DNA of 64,000 bases, taken from the NCBI RefSeq assembly GCF_001693435.1, contig NZ_CM004509.1, forward strand, positions 2,728,001 to 2,792,000, read 5' to 3'. Below the pieces are notes generated by a model, which saw only the letters and a list, made by a program, of their open reading frames with translations, ran no database searches and was not told the origin of the DNA. Each line of letters opens with the position of its first letter. The stretch's first letter is position 1. Both the position numbers and the translations under genes were made by a program. This DNA comes from Gilliamella sp. wkB7 (lineage in GTDB: Bacteria; Pseudomonadota; Gammaproteobacteria; Enterobacterales; Orbaceae). This document shows, piece by piece, positions 37,363 through 49,412 of the stretch.

Positions 37363-38187
37363 ATGCCATCAAAATACCGCCCCCAAATTTTAGGTTGGTT
37401 TGGCGACCTAGATAAAGGCCCTTATAGCCTATCATTGCATGATAGTCGGTTAATTTATGCGAATAATAACTATTGTGCCTTTATTCGTCAGGAACATAAT
37501 GATCAGATTTTTTATACTTGTCTCTATTTTATTGCCATTATTTTGTTGATTGGAACTATCATAGGATGTCTTTGGCTAGCGGTTCTACATGATAATTCTA
37601 AAATAGAGTTTGTTGATCTGGTTGTTATAGCCTGTTTTTTTACTAGCCTTTTTGCTTTAAATTATGCAATTCCTGAATTCTATCAAAATGCATTTTCACG
37701 CCTTGGAAGTCCCATTATATTTAATCGTAAAACGGGTAAAGTGTATGTTAATGAAAGTTATTTTTTTAACTTTAAATTTTTTCGGCATCCAAAAGTATTT
37801 TTACAACCGAAAAAACGCCGAATACAAGAGTATGATTGGAATGATATGCATGGTGTAATTATCCATAATTTTTCACGGAATGCTTTAATTTCAACGGTAT
37901 TAATTGTGTGTCAACCCGGTACACATCAGGTTATTGACCATGTTATGTTAGATCCGGCTCAACCAGGAGCAGGTAGTTTTCATGTTTGGTGTTGGATTAA
38001 CAGTTTTATGGTGAATTATGAATCAGCCAATATAGATGATGGTGAATACAAAACAGATGAAGAAGGAAAATTTAAAACAGATATAATAGAGGGTGAAGGT
38101 TGGCCAGAATGGATGGTGGAAGCCTTTAATGCTACATCACTTGAAGAGTTAGCTGCAATTAAACAAAAATATAATATCAAGCCATAA
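37363..38187 (+). CDS. Predicted T6SS immunity protein, tandem copy 6 of 7
   Basis: A 274-residue paralogue, 45 bp after copy 5. It joins membrane module A (FIAIILLIGTIIGCLWLAVL) to the GSFHVWCW C-terminal form, a combination not found in copies 1 and 4. It has the most private changes in otherwise conserved positions (ANNNYC, KFFRHPKV, LISTVLIV), so it may be older or under weaker constraint. Confidence 0.72.
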   Translation: MPSKYRPQILGWFGDLDKGPYSLSLHDSRLIYANNNYCAFIRQEHNDQIFYTCLYFIAIILLIGTIIGCLWLAVLHDNSKIEFVDLVVIACFFTSLFALNYAIPEFYQNAFSRLGSPIIFNRKTGKVYVNESYFFNFKFFRHPKVFLQPKKRRIQEYDWNDMHGVIIHNFSRNALISTVLIVCQPGTHQVIDHVMLDPAQPGAGSFHVWCWINSFMVNYESANIDDGEYKTDEEGKFKTDIIEGEGWPEWMVEAFNATSLEELAAIKQKYNIKP

Positions 38188-38225
38188 TAACGAACTTAAG
38201 TAGAACGTAAAGGAATAAAACAGTA

Positions 38226-39038
38226 ATGCCCTCAAAATACCGCCCCCAGATCTTTGGTTGGTTTGGAGACCTAGATAAAGGTCCTTATGGCCTATCATTG
38301 CATTGTCGTCGATTAATTTATGCTAATGATAACTATTGTGCATTTATTCGTCAGCGACGAAATGATCAGATTTTTTATACATATCTTTATTTTATTTGTA
38401 TTATTGGGATGAATATTCTAATTGTTGGTATGGTTATGTTTATTTTTGGATTTGATCACGAACTAACACTAATTGGAATAATTGGTTTTATTACTTGTAG
38501 TTTTGGTTTATATCTAATTATTCCTGAATTCTACCAGAATGCATTTTCACGCCACTGTAGTCCAATTATATTTAATCGTAAGACGGGTAAAGTGTATGTT
38601 AATGAAAGTTACTTTTTTAACTTTAAAGTATTACGGCACCCAAAAGTATTTTTACAACCGAAAAAACGCCGCATACAAGAGTATGATTGGAATGATATGC
38701 ATGGCGTAATTATCCATAATTTTTCACGCAATGCTTTAACCTCAACGGTGTTAATGGTATGTCAACCCAGTACACATCAGGTTATTGACCATGTTATGTT
38801 AGATCCGGCTCAACCCGGAGCAGGTAGTTTGCATGTTTGGTGTTGGATTAACAGTTTTATGGTGAATTATGAATCAGCCGATATAGATGATGGCGAATAC
38901 AAGACAGATGAAGAGGTAAAATTCAAAGAGGATATGATAGAGGGTGAGGGTTGGCCAGAATGGATGGTGGAAGCCTTTAATGCTACATCACTTGAAGAGT
39001 TAGCTGCAATTAAACAAAAATATAATATCAAGCCATAA
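38226..39038 (+). CDS. Predicted T6SS immunity protein, tandem copy 7 of 7
   Basis: A 270-residue paralogue, 38 bp after copy 6 and last in the array. Membrane module B and N-terminal variant (GPYGLSLHCRR, RQRRND) match copy 2 almost base for base up to about the conserved NRKTGKVYVNE region, after which small differences appear. The C-terminal form is GSLHVWCW with a MVNYESAD ending like copy 3. No clear terminator follows directly. Confidence 0.72.
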   Translation: MPSKYRPQIFGWFGDLDKGPYGLSLHCRRLIYANDNYCAFIRQRRNDQIFYTYLYFICIIGMNILIVGMVMFIFGFDHELTLIGIIGFITCSFGLYLIIPEFYQNAFSRHCSPIIFNRKTGKVYVNESYFFNFKVLRHPKVFLQPKKRRIQEYDWNDMHGVIIHNFSRNALTSTVLMVCQPSTHQVIDHVMLDPAQPGAGSLHVWCWINSFMVNYESADIDDGEYKTDEEVKFKEDMIEGEGWPEWMVEAFNATSLEELAAIKQKYNIKP

Positions 39039-39378
39039 TAACGAACTTAAATAACTTGAATGGATAATGATGATTGAATATAAGAACAGTAATAAAAAGT
39101 CTTTTTATTCACATGAATTCTATTAGACATTTAATAATAAAATAGACGAAACGGTATAGACTCCTGAATATTTTTTACAAAAATCGCTATTTTTATTTTA
39201 AGCATAACCGTTTTTATACCTAAATGAGGAGCTACTGGTTACTAATGTTTGATATGATTTAAATTTAACTAAAAATAATGGATTTTCTGATGATTTTTTA
39301 CCAGAAAATGATACCTTAAAAATAACTTACCACTTTCTTTATTTACAATTTTCCAACTAACTACTAAACTAATATCGT
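39039..39378. other. Intergenic region after the immunity array
   Basis: No gene is seen. It contains one copy of the interspersed GAAACGGTATAGACTCCTGA element (39147-39200), whose AAACGGT can pair with ACCGTTT at 39207-39213, making a possible terminator for the T6SS operon. A T-rich stretch follows. Confidence 0.5.
39147..39200 (+). repeat. Interspersed element B, copy 1
   Basis: CGAAACGGTATAGACTCCTG followed by AATA and a T run, then ACAAAAATC. The first 20 bases are identical to those at 63324. AAACGGT can pair with ACCGTTT just downstream. Confidence 0.6.
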
Positions 39379-39464
39379 TCTCAACGGGGTGCCTTATGGG
39401 CTGAGAGTGTTAGATTTACTAATGCAACTCGTCGAACCTGAACTGGGTCATGCCAGCGGAGGGA
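39379..39464 (+). promoter_or_regulatory. TPP riboswitch (THI element)
   Basis: The conserved parts are present in order: ACGGGGTGCC, GGGCTGAGAGT, then GTCGAACCTGAACTGGGTCA and TGCCAGCGGAGGGA. It lies directly upstream of thiB. When thiamine pyrophosphate binds, expression of the transporter genes should fall. A TTGAG just after the aptamer can pair either with CTCAA at 39380-39384, extending P1, or with CTCAAA at 39483-39488. Confidence 0.95.
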
Positions 39465-39522
39465 TTTGAGTTATCGTGTCTGCTCAAACCTTTTGTCTTT
39501 TATTCGCTTTTTTGGAGGCAAA

Positions 39523-40530
39523 ATGTTTTGTAATAAATTCTTACTGTCATTTTTATTTTCTGTATTCTTTGTAGCAACTTCTGCCAATGCTAAAATTCAT
39601 GAAAAACCTATTTTAACTGTTTATAGTTATAGCTCTTTTATTTCCGAGTGGGGACCAGGTGAAGCAATTAAACAGGGCTTTGAAGCGCAGTGTGATTGCC
39701 AACTTGATATTGTAACGCTAGGCGATGGTGTGTCGATTTTAAATCGTCTTCGCCTTGAGGGTAATAAAACCAATGCTGATGTTATTTTAGGTTTAGACAA
39801 TAATCTTTTAGGACAAGCTAAACAGGCTAATATCATGGCACCTCATCAAATAGCCAAACCTAACAATCTTAATACTGATTGGTGGGATGAAGATTTTATG
39901 CCGTATGATTTCGGTTATTTTGCTTTTATCTACAATAAAGAAAAAATAAAGAATCCTCCTCACTCATTGCATGAGTTAGTTGACAATAAAGCCAATTGGA
40001 AGATTATTTATCAAGATCCTAGAACCAGTACTCCCGGATTAGGATTGCTATTTTGGGTAAAAAATATTTATGGTAAGGATGCGGTATCTGCATGGCAAAA
40101 AATTGCTAAAAATACTGTTACAGTTACTAAAGGGTGGAGTGAGGCATACGGTATGTTCTTAAAAGGTGAAGCTGATTTGGTACTGAGTTATAGCACATCG
40201 CCAGTTGCACATATAATTAATGATCAAGATTATCGTTATAATGCCGCTATTTTTGATGAGGGGCATTATCGTCAAGTTGAAATAGCAGGTATCACCAAAT
40301 ATAGTCAACAACCACAATTAGCACGTCGCTTTTTACAATATCTATTAACACCCGAGGTACAACGGCAATTTGCTGAAAAAAATGTTATGTATCCTATTAT
40401 AAATACGCCATTACCCCCTGCGTTTGATCAGATTAATAAAGTTAGTAAAGCGCTCGAATTTGATGCAGAGAAAGTGGTTGATAATCAAAAAGCTTGGATA
40501 CGAGAATGGCAATCAGCCATTAGTCAGTAA
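39523..40530 (+). CDS. thiB: Thiamine/TPP ABC transporter, periplasmic binding protein
   Basis: A 335-residue binding protein with a signal peptide (MFCNKFLLSF through SANA). The mature part has TVYSYSSFISEWGPG, ADVILGLDNNLL, DFGYFAFIYNK and TSTPGLGLLFWVK, all typical of ThiB. It delivers thiamine, its phosphate or TPP to ThiP. I start at 39523 because GGAGG is ideally placed there and a proper signal peptide follows; an upstream TTG would overlap the riboswitch. Confidence 0.95.
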   Translation: MFCNKFLLSFLFSVFFVATSANAKIHEKPILTVYSYSSFISEWGPGEAIKQGFEAQCDCQLDIVTLGDGVSILNRLRLEGNKTNADVILGLDNNLLGQAKQANIMAPHQIAKPNNLNTDWWDEDFMPYDFGYFAFIYNKEKIKNPPHSLHELVDNKANWKIIYQDPRTSTPGLGLLFWVKNIYGKDAVSAWQKIAKNTVTVTKGWSEAYGMFLKGEADLVLSYSTSPVAHIINDQDYRYNAAIFDEGHYRQVEIAGITKYSQQPQLARRFLQYLLTPEVQRQFAEKNVMYPIINTPLPPAFDQINKVSKALEFDAEKVVDNQKAWIREWQSAISQ

Positions 40531-40563
40531 TAAAATAGATTGTTAATTTTATTATAAAAAGCA

Positions 40564-42132
40564 ATGTTAAATTTTAAAACGTTACTGCCAGGTATCAGCG
40601 CTGCTAGTTTGATAATAGCAGTTTTAGGCACTGCATTGTTTGCACTTTGCCATACAGCCATAAAGTCCGATAATTTAACGGTTTATATTGATAATTATTT
40701 ATTGCACATTATTTGGATCACTTTCATGCAAGCGATATTATCGACGTTTTTGTCGGTATTTTTGGCCGTTGCTATGGCTAAAGCGTTATCCATTATCGAT
40801 TTTTTGGGAAAAAGCTTTCTGATACGGATTATGCCCGTTACCTTTATATTACCAACATTAGTTGTTGTAACCGGGCTATTATCTGTTTATGGTCAACAAG
40901 GTTTATTTGCTACGTGTTTTACTTATTTAGGTTTATCTTTTCCAAATTCAATTTATGGACTGGTTGGGATTTTATTGGCTCATGTTTTTTTGAATTTTCC
41001 TTATGCGAGTGGTCTATTTTATCAAACATTAACGAGTGTTCCTGTTGAGCAAAAGCAAATGGCTGCTCAGCTTAATTTTTCTCATTTTACTTATTTTAAA
41101 TTAGTAGAATGGCCATTATTGCGTCGGCAGCTTTTACCCATGTCAGGACTGATTTTTATGCTTTGCTTTACCAGCTTTGCTATAGTGTTGGCATTAGGAG
41201 GTGGGCCGAAGTATACCACTATTGAAGTTGCTATTTACCAATCGATTCGCGATTTTGATTTGATGCAAGCTGTTATGTTAGCAATCATACAACTTATTTG
41301 TTGTATGAGTTTTGTTTGGATACTGCGAAAAACAAATCATTATCGCGATCTTAGTGCACAGTATATTCGCTACCAATATCGTTTACCCAACACTGTGACT
41401 ATAGGTTTAGTTAGTGCTGTTATTGTGATTTTGGGAGCAATGTATATATTTTTGCCAATGATTACATTATTGATTGAAGGTATTGGTTATTTTCAATGGT
41501 CGCAGTTAAATTGGGCTTTTCAGCAAGCTGTTATCTATTCGTTAATAATTGCCCTTAGTTCAGCTTTGGTGGCTATGTTACTTGCTTTATTAATACTTTG
41601 GACCAATAGCCGTCTATTGATTGGCAATCAGCAACAGTGGAGCAATCGTTTAATGTTAGTGGGGTCATTGATATTAACCATTCCAAGCATGGTACTTGCA
41701 TCAGGATTGTTTATTTTGTTATTTCAGTATGCTGATAATACCGTGTTTGTCTGTGGTTTAATGATGCTTTGCAATGGTCTAATGGCCTTACCTTTTATCT
41801 TAAAAAATCTTGAAATGCCAATGTTTGATGTTACATCACGGTATTGGCAATTATGTCAATCTTTAAACATTGCAGGTATTAGGCATTTTTATCTAATTGA
41901 ATATAAATCATTAAAAAAACTTCTTACGTTGAGCTTGGCCTTTTCGGCATTATTGTCAATGGGTGATTTTGGTATTATTGCGTTGTTTGGTGGGCAAGCC
42001 GTTACCACATTACCTTATTATTTGTATCAACAAATAGCGCATTATCATTATCAAGAGAGCGCCGTGACGGCTGCATTTTTGTTAATCTTATCTTTTAGTT
42101 TATTAATTGTGATGGATTATGATCGAACTTAA
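40564..42132 (+). CDS. thiP: Thiamine/TPP ABC transporter, permease
   Basis: A 522-residue permease with two fused halves and about 12 membrane helices, a little shorter than E. coli ThiP. The first half holds LPTLVVVTGLLSVYGQQGL and the EAA-like loop around EQKQMAAQLNFSHFTYFKLVEWP; the second has the matching SRYWQLCQSLNIAGIRHFYLIE loop and MGDFGIIALFGG. It overlaps thiQ by 14 bp. Confidence 0.93.
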   Translation: MLNFKTLLPGISAASLIIAVLGTALFALCHTAIKSDNLTVYIDNYLLHIIWITFMQAILSTFLSVFLAVAMAKALSIIDFLGKSFLIRIMPVTFILPTLVVVTGLLSVYGQQGLFATCFTYLGLSFPNSIYGLVGILLAHVFLNFPYASGLFYQTLTSVPVEQKQMAAQLNFSHFTYFKLVEWPLLRRQLLPMSGLIFMLCFTSFAIVLALGGGPKYTTIEVAIYQSIRDFDLMQAVMLAIIQLICCMSFVWILRKTNHYRDLSAQYIRYQYRLPNTVTIGLVSAVIVILGAMYIFLPMITLLIEGIGYFQWSQLNWAFQQAVIYSLIIALSSALVAMLLALLILWTNSRLLIGNQQQWSNRLMLVGSLILTIPSMVLASGLFILLFQYADNTVFVCGLMMLCNGLMALPFILKNLEMPMFDVTSRYWQLCQSLNIAGIRHFYLIEYKSLKKLLTLSLAFSALLSMGDFGIIALFGGQAVTTLPYYLYQQIAHYHYQESAVTAAFLLILSFSLLIVMDYDRT

Positions 42133-42829
42133 TCAAATTAATTATCAATATGATGATTTTAAGATGCATTTTAATATGCACATTGCTACCCAAGAAAAAG
42201 TAGTCATTGTTGGACCGAGTGGTGCGGGTAAAAGTACCTTATTAAGCTTGATCGCAGGATTTATTTTTCCAAGTTCCGGGCAAATCATCCTTAATAATCA
42301 AAATATGACGCAAACTTTACCGGGTAAGCGCCCAGTTTCGATGCTGTTTCAAAATAATAACTTATTCGATCATTTAACCGTTGAGCAAAATATTGCTTTA
42401 GGCATTAAACCGTCATTAAAACTAACGACTTTTGAGAAGCAAAATATTGCCGATATGTTGGCTAAAGTTGGTTTATCGGGCTTTAATGATCGCTATCCCA
42501 ATCAACTTTCCGGTGGACAGCGTCAACGAGTTGCTTTGGCACGCTGTTTAATTCAACATCGTCCTATTTTATTATTGGATGAACCATTTTCTGCACTAGA
42601 CCAAGCTTTACGGTTTGAAATGCTAGCACTGGTTAATCATATCTGTGATGAATTCGCTTTAACGTTACTCATGGTTTCACATTATCTAGATGAGTCTTTA
42701 GAAAACTTTTCACGTTGTTTAGTTGTTGATAATGGAAAGATCATATTTAATAATCCTCCTTATCAACTTAATGAACCCGAAAATATGGTTATTGCTCAAT
42801 TATTAGGTTTGCCAATAAATAAAAGCTAA
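42119..42829 (+). CDS. thiQ: Thiamine/TPP ABC transporter, ATPase
   Basis: A 236-residue ATPase with Walker A GPSGAGKST, Q-loop LFQNNNLFDHLTVEQN, signature LSGGQRQRVALARCL, Walker B LLLDEPFSALD and the switch histidine in MVSHYLDES. The start lies inside thiP, implying coupled translation. Last gene of the riboswitch-controlled operon. Confidence 0.94.
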   Translation: MIELNQINYQYDDFKMHFNMHIATQEKVVIVGPSGAGKSTLLSLIAGFIFPSSGQIILNNQNMTQTLPGKRPVSMLFQNNNLFDHLTVEQNIALGIKPSLKLTTFEKQNIADMLAKVGLSGFNDRYPNQLSGGQRQRVALARCLIQHRPILLLDEPFSALDQALRFEMLALVNHICDEFALTLLMVSHYLDESLENFSRCLVVDNGKIIFNNPPYQLNEPENMVIAQLLGLPINKS

Positions 42830-42970
42830 AACGATTTTATTTCAATGCTTAAATAAAACGATTGTCTGCTAATTTATTTCTAAATATAAAATTGTTATCA
42901 CTTAAGGTTTTATTAATGTTGTAGGGGTAATTTATACATTTTTATAACCTATAATATCGAATAAATTTTC

Positions 42971-44677
42971 ATGACGAATATAAAAGAAAACAAAAAGTTT
43001 AGCTGGTTAGCGCTTATCTTTACTATTTTATTTTTTACTTTTTTTTCAAGTGGTTTACAACTTTATATCTTCATTTCTGGACACGCCAATGTGATAGGTC
43101 TACGTGATTCAATCATCTATAGTTTGATCTGGTTGATCCCAGTTTTAATATATCCAAATCAGACTCGAAAAATTGCCACGTTCTATGGTTTGATTGTAGG
43201 AAGCTTATCACTGATTTCAATAAGTTATTTTATAATTTATCGCCAAGAGTTTTCTCAAAGTGTATTTTTTGTCATGGCTGAATCGAATTTGACTGAATCA
43301 AATGAGTTTATTCAACAGTATTTCAGTTTAAAATTAATGGCTATAGTGATTATTTATTGTTTGATTGGTATTTATCTTTGGCGAAAGGTAAGACCTGTCT
43401 ATGTTAAAAACACAACCAAATGGATTATATCATTATTAATTGCCATTTATGCCATTATGCCACTGGTTATTAGTGTTACAATCAAAAAATCATCCTTGCA
43501 AAAAGCAACAACACATCTATTAAGTCGAATGGAAACAACTGTACCTTGGCAACTGATTAATAGTTATATAGCTTATCGGTCTCAACTTTCGAATATGGAA
43601 GATATAATGCATCATTTGAATACTTTACCTCCCGTTGAAAATTTAAAAGATGCCAATGGTAATACTCCCAGAACACTGGTGTTAATTATTGGTGAATCAA
43701 CTACACGTAATCGAATGAGTATTTATGGATATCCACGTAATACAACGCCACAAATCGAGCAATTTAAAAAGGATAATCCTGAATTTTTAGTGTTTAATGA
43801 TGTTGTGTCATCAAGGCCTTATACCATAGAGGTTTTACAACAAGCCTTAACTTTTGCAGATGAACAACATCCTGACCTTTACCTTACTCAACCTTCGTTA
43901 ATACATTTAATGAAACAGGCAGGGTATAAAACCTATTGGATAACAAATCAACAAACAATGACCAAACGAAATACTATGTTGACGATGTTTTCTAAACAAG
44001 CAGATGAACAGTTTTATATGAATAACGATCGTAATCAAAGTTCAAGGCAATATGATGAATCGGTCTTTGAACCGTTTATGAAAGTACTTGCTAAACATGA
44101 AGAAAAAAAATTTATCATTATTCATTTGCTCGGTACACATATGAAATATGAGTTCCGTTATCCGAAAAATGGAGAACATGATCGATTTAAAGACAAAGCG
44201 AGTATTCCATTTAAAATTGATGATGAGAACGTGGATGAATATAACTCTTATGATAATGCAATAAGTTATAATGATTTTGTGACAACCACATTATTTACTC
44301 TATTTAAAAATAGTCATGAAAATGGTTTTATGTTGTATTTTTCAGATCATGGTGAAGATGTCTACCAAACCCCGCCTCATGATATTTTAGGGCGTAATGA
44401 AAAGGCACCAACCCGCACCATGTATACTATACCCTTTATGTTATGGCAATCACCGAGTTGGATCGCATCTCACCCTAATCACTATCAAGATTATGTTAAT
44501 CGAAAATTTAGTACTCAGGATTTGATCCATACTTGGTCTGATTTAGCTGGACTGAGTTATAACTTATATGTGCCAGAAAAAAGTTTGGTCAACCCCAATT
44601 ATTATGAGGGAAAACGCTGGATCGGTGATCCTTATGATAAAAATGGCTTAATTGATTTTGATAAATTAACGAGGTAA
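42971..44677 (+). CDS. cptA: Phosphoethanolamine transferase, LPS core type
   Basis: A 568-residue protein: about five N-terminal membrane helices, then a periplasmic sulfatase-fold domain from about residue 230. The catalytic threonine is in IIGESTTRNRMSIYGYPRN, and metal ligands are in YFSDHGEDVYQTPPHD. Distinctive stretches (SRPYTIEVLQQALTFA, QPSLIHLMKQAGYKTYWITN, TWSDLAGLSYNLY) match E. coli CptA, which adds phosphoethanolamine to heptose I of the LPS core, rather than the lipid A enzyme EptA. It stands alone after thiQ. Such modification lowers surface charge and affects cationic peptide susceptibility. Confidence 0.9.
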   Translation: MTNIKENKKFSWLALIFTILFFTFFSSGLQLYIFISGHANVIGLRDSIIYSLIWLIPVLIYPNQTRKIATFYGLIVGSLSLISISYFIIYRQEFSQSVFFVMAESNLTESNEFIQQYFSLKLMAIVIIYCLIGIYLWRKVRPVYVKNTTKWIISLLIAIYAIMPLVISVTIKKSSLQKATTHLLSRMETTVPWQLINSYIAYRSQLSNMEDIMHHLNTLPPVENLKDANGNTPRTLVLIIGESTTRNRMSIYGYPRNTTPQIEQFKKDNPEFLVFNDVVSSRPYTIEVLQQALTFADEQHPDLYLTQPSLIHLMKQAGYKTYWITNQQTMTKRNTMLTMFSKQADEQFYMNNDRNQSSRQYDESVFEPFMKVLAKHEEKKFIIIHLLGTHMKYEFRYPKNGEHDRFKDKASIPFKIDDENVDEYNSYDNAISYNDFVTTTLFTLFKNSHENGFMLYFSDHGEDVYQTPPHDILGRNEKAPTRTMYTIPFMLWQSPSWIASHPNHYQDYVNRKFSTQDLIHTWSDLAGLSYNLYVPEKSLVNPNYYEGKRWIGDPYDKNGLIDFDKLTR

Positions 44678-44715
44678 TTCTTTAGACTGTTTACACCAGC
44701 ATTTAAGGTATGTTA

Positions 44716-44731
44716 TTGTATATTTATACAG
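44716..44731 (+). promoter_or_regulatory. LexA box upstream of dinB
   Basis: TTGTATATTTATACAG fits CTGT-N8-ACAG with one mismatch (first base). It lies 31 bp before the dinB start, as expected for an SOS gene. Confidence 0.8.
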
Positions 44732-44762
44732 TCATATTTTAAATGCAGTGAAACAGTTATTT

Positions 44763-45818
44763 ATGCGAAAAATTATTCATGTTGATATGGATTGTTTTTA
44801 TGCCGCAGTTGAAATGAGAGATAATCCCCGTTATCGCAATTTGCCGATAGCAGTAGGCGGCGATCCTCGCAAACGCGGTGTTGTTGCTACTGCAAATTAT
44901 TTAGCTCGTCAATATGGTGTGCATAGTGCGATGTCGATGTCACAAGCCCTAAAATTGTGCCCAAATCTTAAAATCATTCCAAGTCGGCATGCTGTTTATA
45001 AAGAAGTTTCTAATCAAATTCATCAAATATTTCAGCGTTATACTAAAGCAATTGAAACCTTGTCACTGGATGAAGCTTATTTAGATGTGACCGATTGTAA
45101 GCTTTGTCATGGTTCAGCCACTTTAATTGCTCAAGATATCCGCCAAGCGATCTATAAAGAACTAGAATTGACCGCTTCAGCAGGCGTAGCTCCACTTAAA
45201 TTTTTAGCTAAAATTGCCTCAGATATGAATAAGCCTAATGGGCAATATGTGATTACACCCGATGCTGTTACAGGATTTATCGCACAATTACCACTTAAAA
45301 AAATTCCGGGTGTGGGTAAAGTGACCGAGAAAAAATTAGCTGAATTAGGGCTAATCACCTGTCAAGATGTAGTCAATTATGATGTGAGTAAATTACTTAA
45401 TCAATTTGGTAAATTTGGGCGAGTTTTATATGAACGATGTCAAGGCATTGATGATCGTGAAGTTTGTAATGATAGGCAACGCAAATCTGTAGGGGTAGAG
45501 CGTACATTAGTTAACGATATTCATACTTGGGATGAGTGTTTATTACAGTTTGAACCGTTATTTGAAGAGCTCAAAACTCGGTTGAGTAAAGTTCGTTCTG
45601 ATTTGTCGATTGCTCGACAAGGTGTTAAGTTTAAATTTGATGATTTCCAACTTACTACACAAGAACATGTTTGGTCTAAACTTGATAAACAGGATTTAAT
45701 TGAACAAGCCTATAAAGTTTGGCAAGAGCGTCGAAATGATCGCGGAGTGCGTTTGATTGGTTTTCATGTCACTTTAATCGATCCACAACTTGATAAACAG
45801 TTGCTCTTCAATTTTTAA
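44763..45818 (+). CDS. dinB: DNA polymerase IV
   Basis: A 351-residue Y-family polymerase. The catalytic segments are MRKIIHVDMDCFYAAVEMRD at the start and LSLDEAYLDVTD near residue 100; the helix-hairpin-helix region reads KIPGVGKVTEKKLAELG, and the little-finger domain includes RKSVGVERTL. It copies past DNA lesions at the cost of accuracy. I start at the ATG at 44763, as in E. coli, although a GTG five codons earlier is also open. It is under a LexA box. Confidence 0.96.
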   Translation: MRKIIHVDMDCFYAAVEMRDNPRYRNLPIAVGGDPRKRGVVATANYLARQYGVHSAMSMSQALKLCPNLKIIPSRHAVYKEVSNQIHQIFQRYTKAIETLSLDEAYLDVTDCKLCHGSATLIAQDIRQAIYKELELTASAGVAPLKFLAKIASDMNKPNGQYVITPDAVTGFIAQLPLKKIPGVGKVTEKKLAELGLITCQDVVNYDVSKLLNQFGKFGRVLYERCQGIDDREVCNDRQRKSVGVERTLVNDIHTWDECLLQFEPLFEELKTRLSKVRSDLSIARQGVKFKFDDFQLTTQEHVWSKLDKQDLIEQAYKVWQERRNDRGVRLIGFHVTLIDPQLDKQLLFNF

Positions 45819-45830
45819 TTATCTAGATTG

Positions 45831-45861
45831 AAAAAAAAGAGGATGTGTGCATTACCACATC
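45831..45861 (-). terminator. Terminator for the beta-glucoside operon
   Basis: On the minus strand, GATGTG and CACATC (45842-45861) form a stem followed by CTCTTTTTTTT, a good intrinsic terminator for the 6-phospho-beta-glucosidase gene. It may also serve dinB from the other side, less well. Confidence 0.75.
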
Positions 45862-45893
45862 ACCCCCAAAAAACTTACTACATCATATTAGAG

Positions 45894-49237
<3,344 letters not shown>

Positions 49238-49312
49238 TCACTAAGCTCCTTTCATCAGATGAGAGAGCTTATCTTATCCCTAAATAAAAAATTGTTAATG
49301 ACCAATTTAATT

Positions 49313-49334
49313 GTTTGTGATCTAGATCGCGTTT
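49313..49334. promoter_or_regulatory. CRP-like site in the bgl divergent promoter
   Basis: TGTGA at 49316-49320, then the perfect centre TCTAGA, then TCGCG at 49327-49331, where the consensus is TCACA. The wider context (TTTGTGATCTAGATC) is close to the ideal CRP palindrome. It lies about 75 bp before the PTS gene start and 80 bp before the regulator start. Confidence 0.7.
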
Positions 49335-49412
49335 TAAAATGATTTCAATTTATTAATTTATTAGTAGGTATAGAATAAAGCCTATTTATCACAATCAAAA
49401 TAAAGAGTACGA

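Larger units (their letters stand above)
33028..39038 (+). repeat. Seven-unit tandem gene array (unit about 0.84-0.88 kb)
   Basis: Seven head-to-tail copies of one gene with 38-54 bp linkers that are themselves similar (CGAACTTAAATAGAACG, AAAGGAATAA). Unit-to-unit spacing is 871, 864, 879, 863, 858 and 863 bp. The ends of the gene are nearly constant, while the membrane part and a short C-terminal patch vary between a few discrete forms. No promoter or terminator is obvious between copies, so one transcript from the vgrG operon may cover all of them. Confidence 0.92.

Noticed and set aside
23333..39038. Integrated prophage or complete genomic island at tRNA-Arg
   Set aside because: No integrase, no phage structural genes and no repeated tRNA 3' end were found; VgrG alone resembles phage spike proteins but belongs to T6SS.
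33028..39038. Reading the seven tandem genes as an assembly error
   Set aside because: Copies differ in length, module type, linkers and many scattered bases, so they are distinct genes; only the copy 1/copy 4 block would need long-read confirmation.
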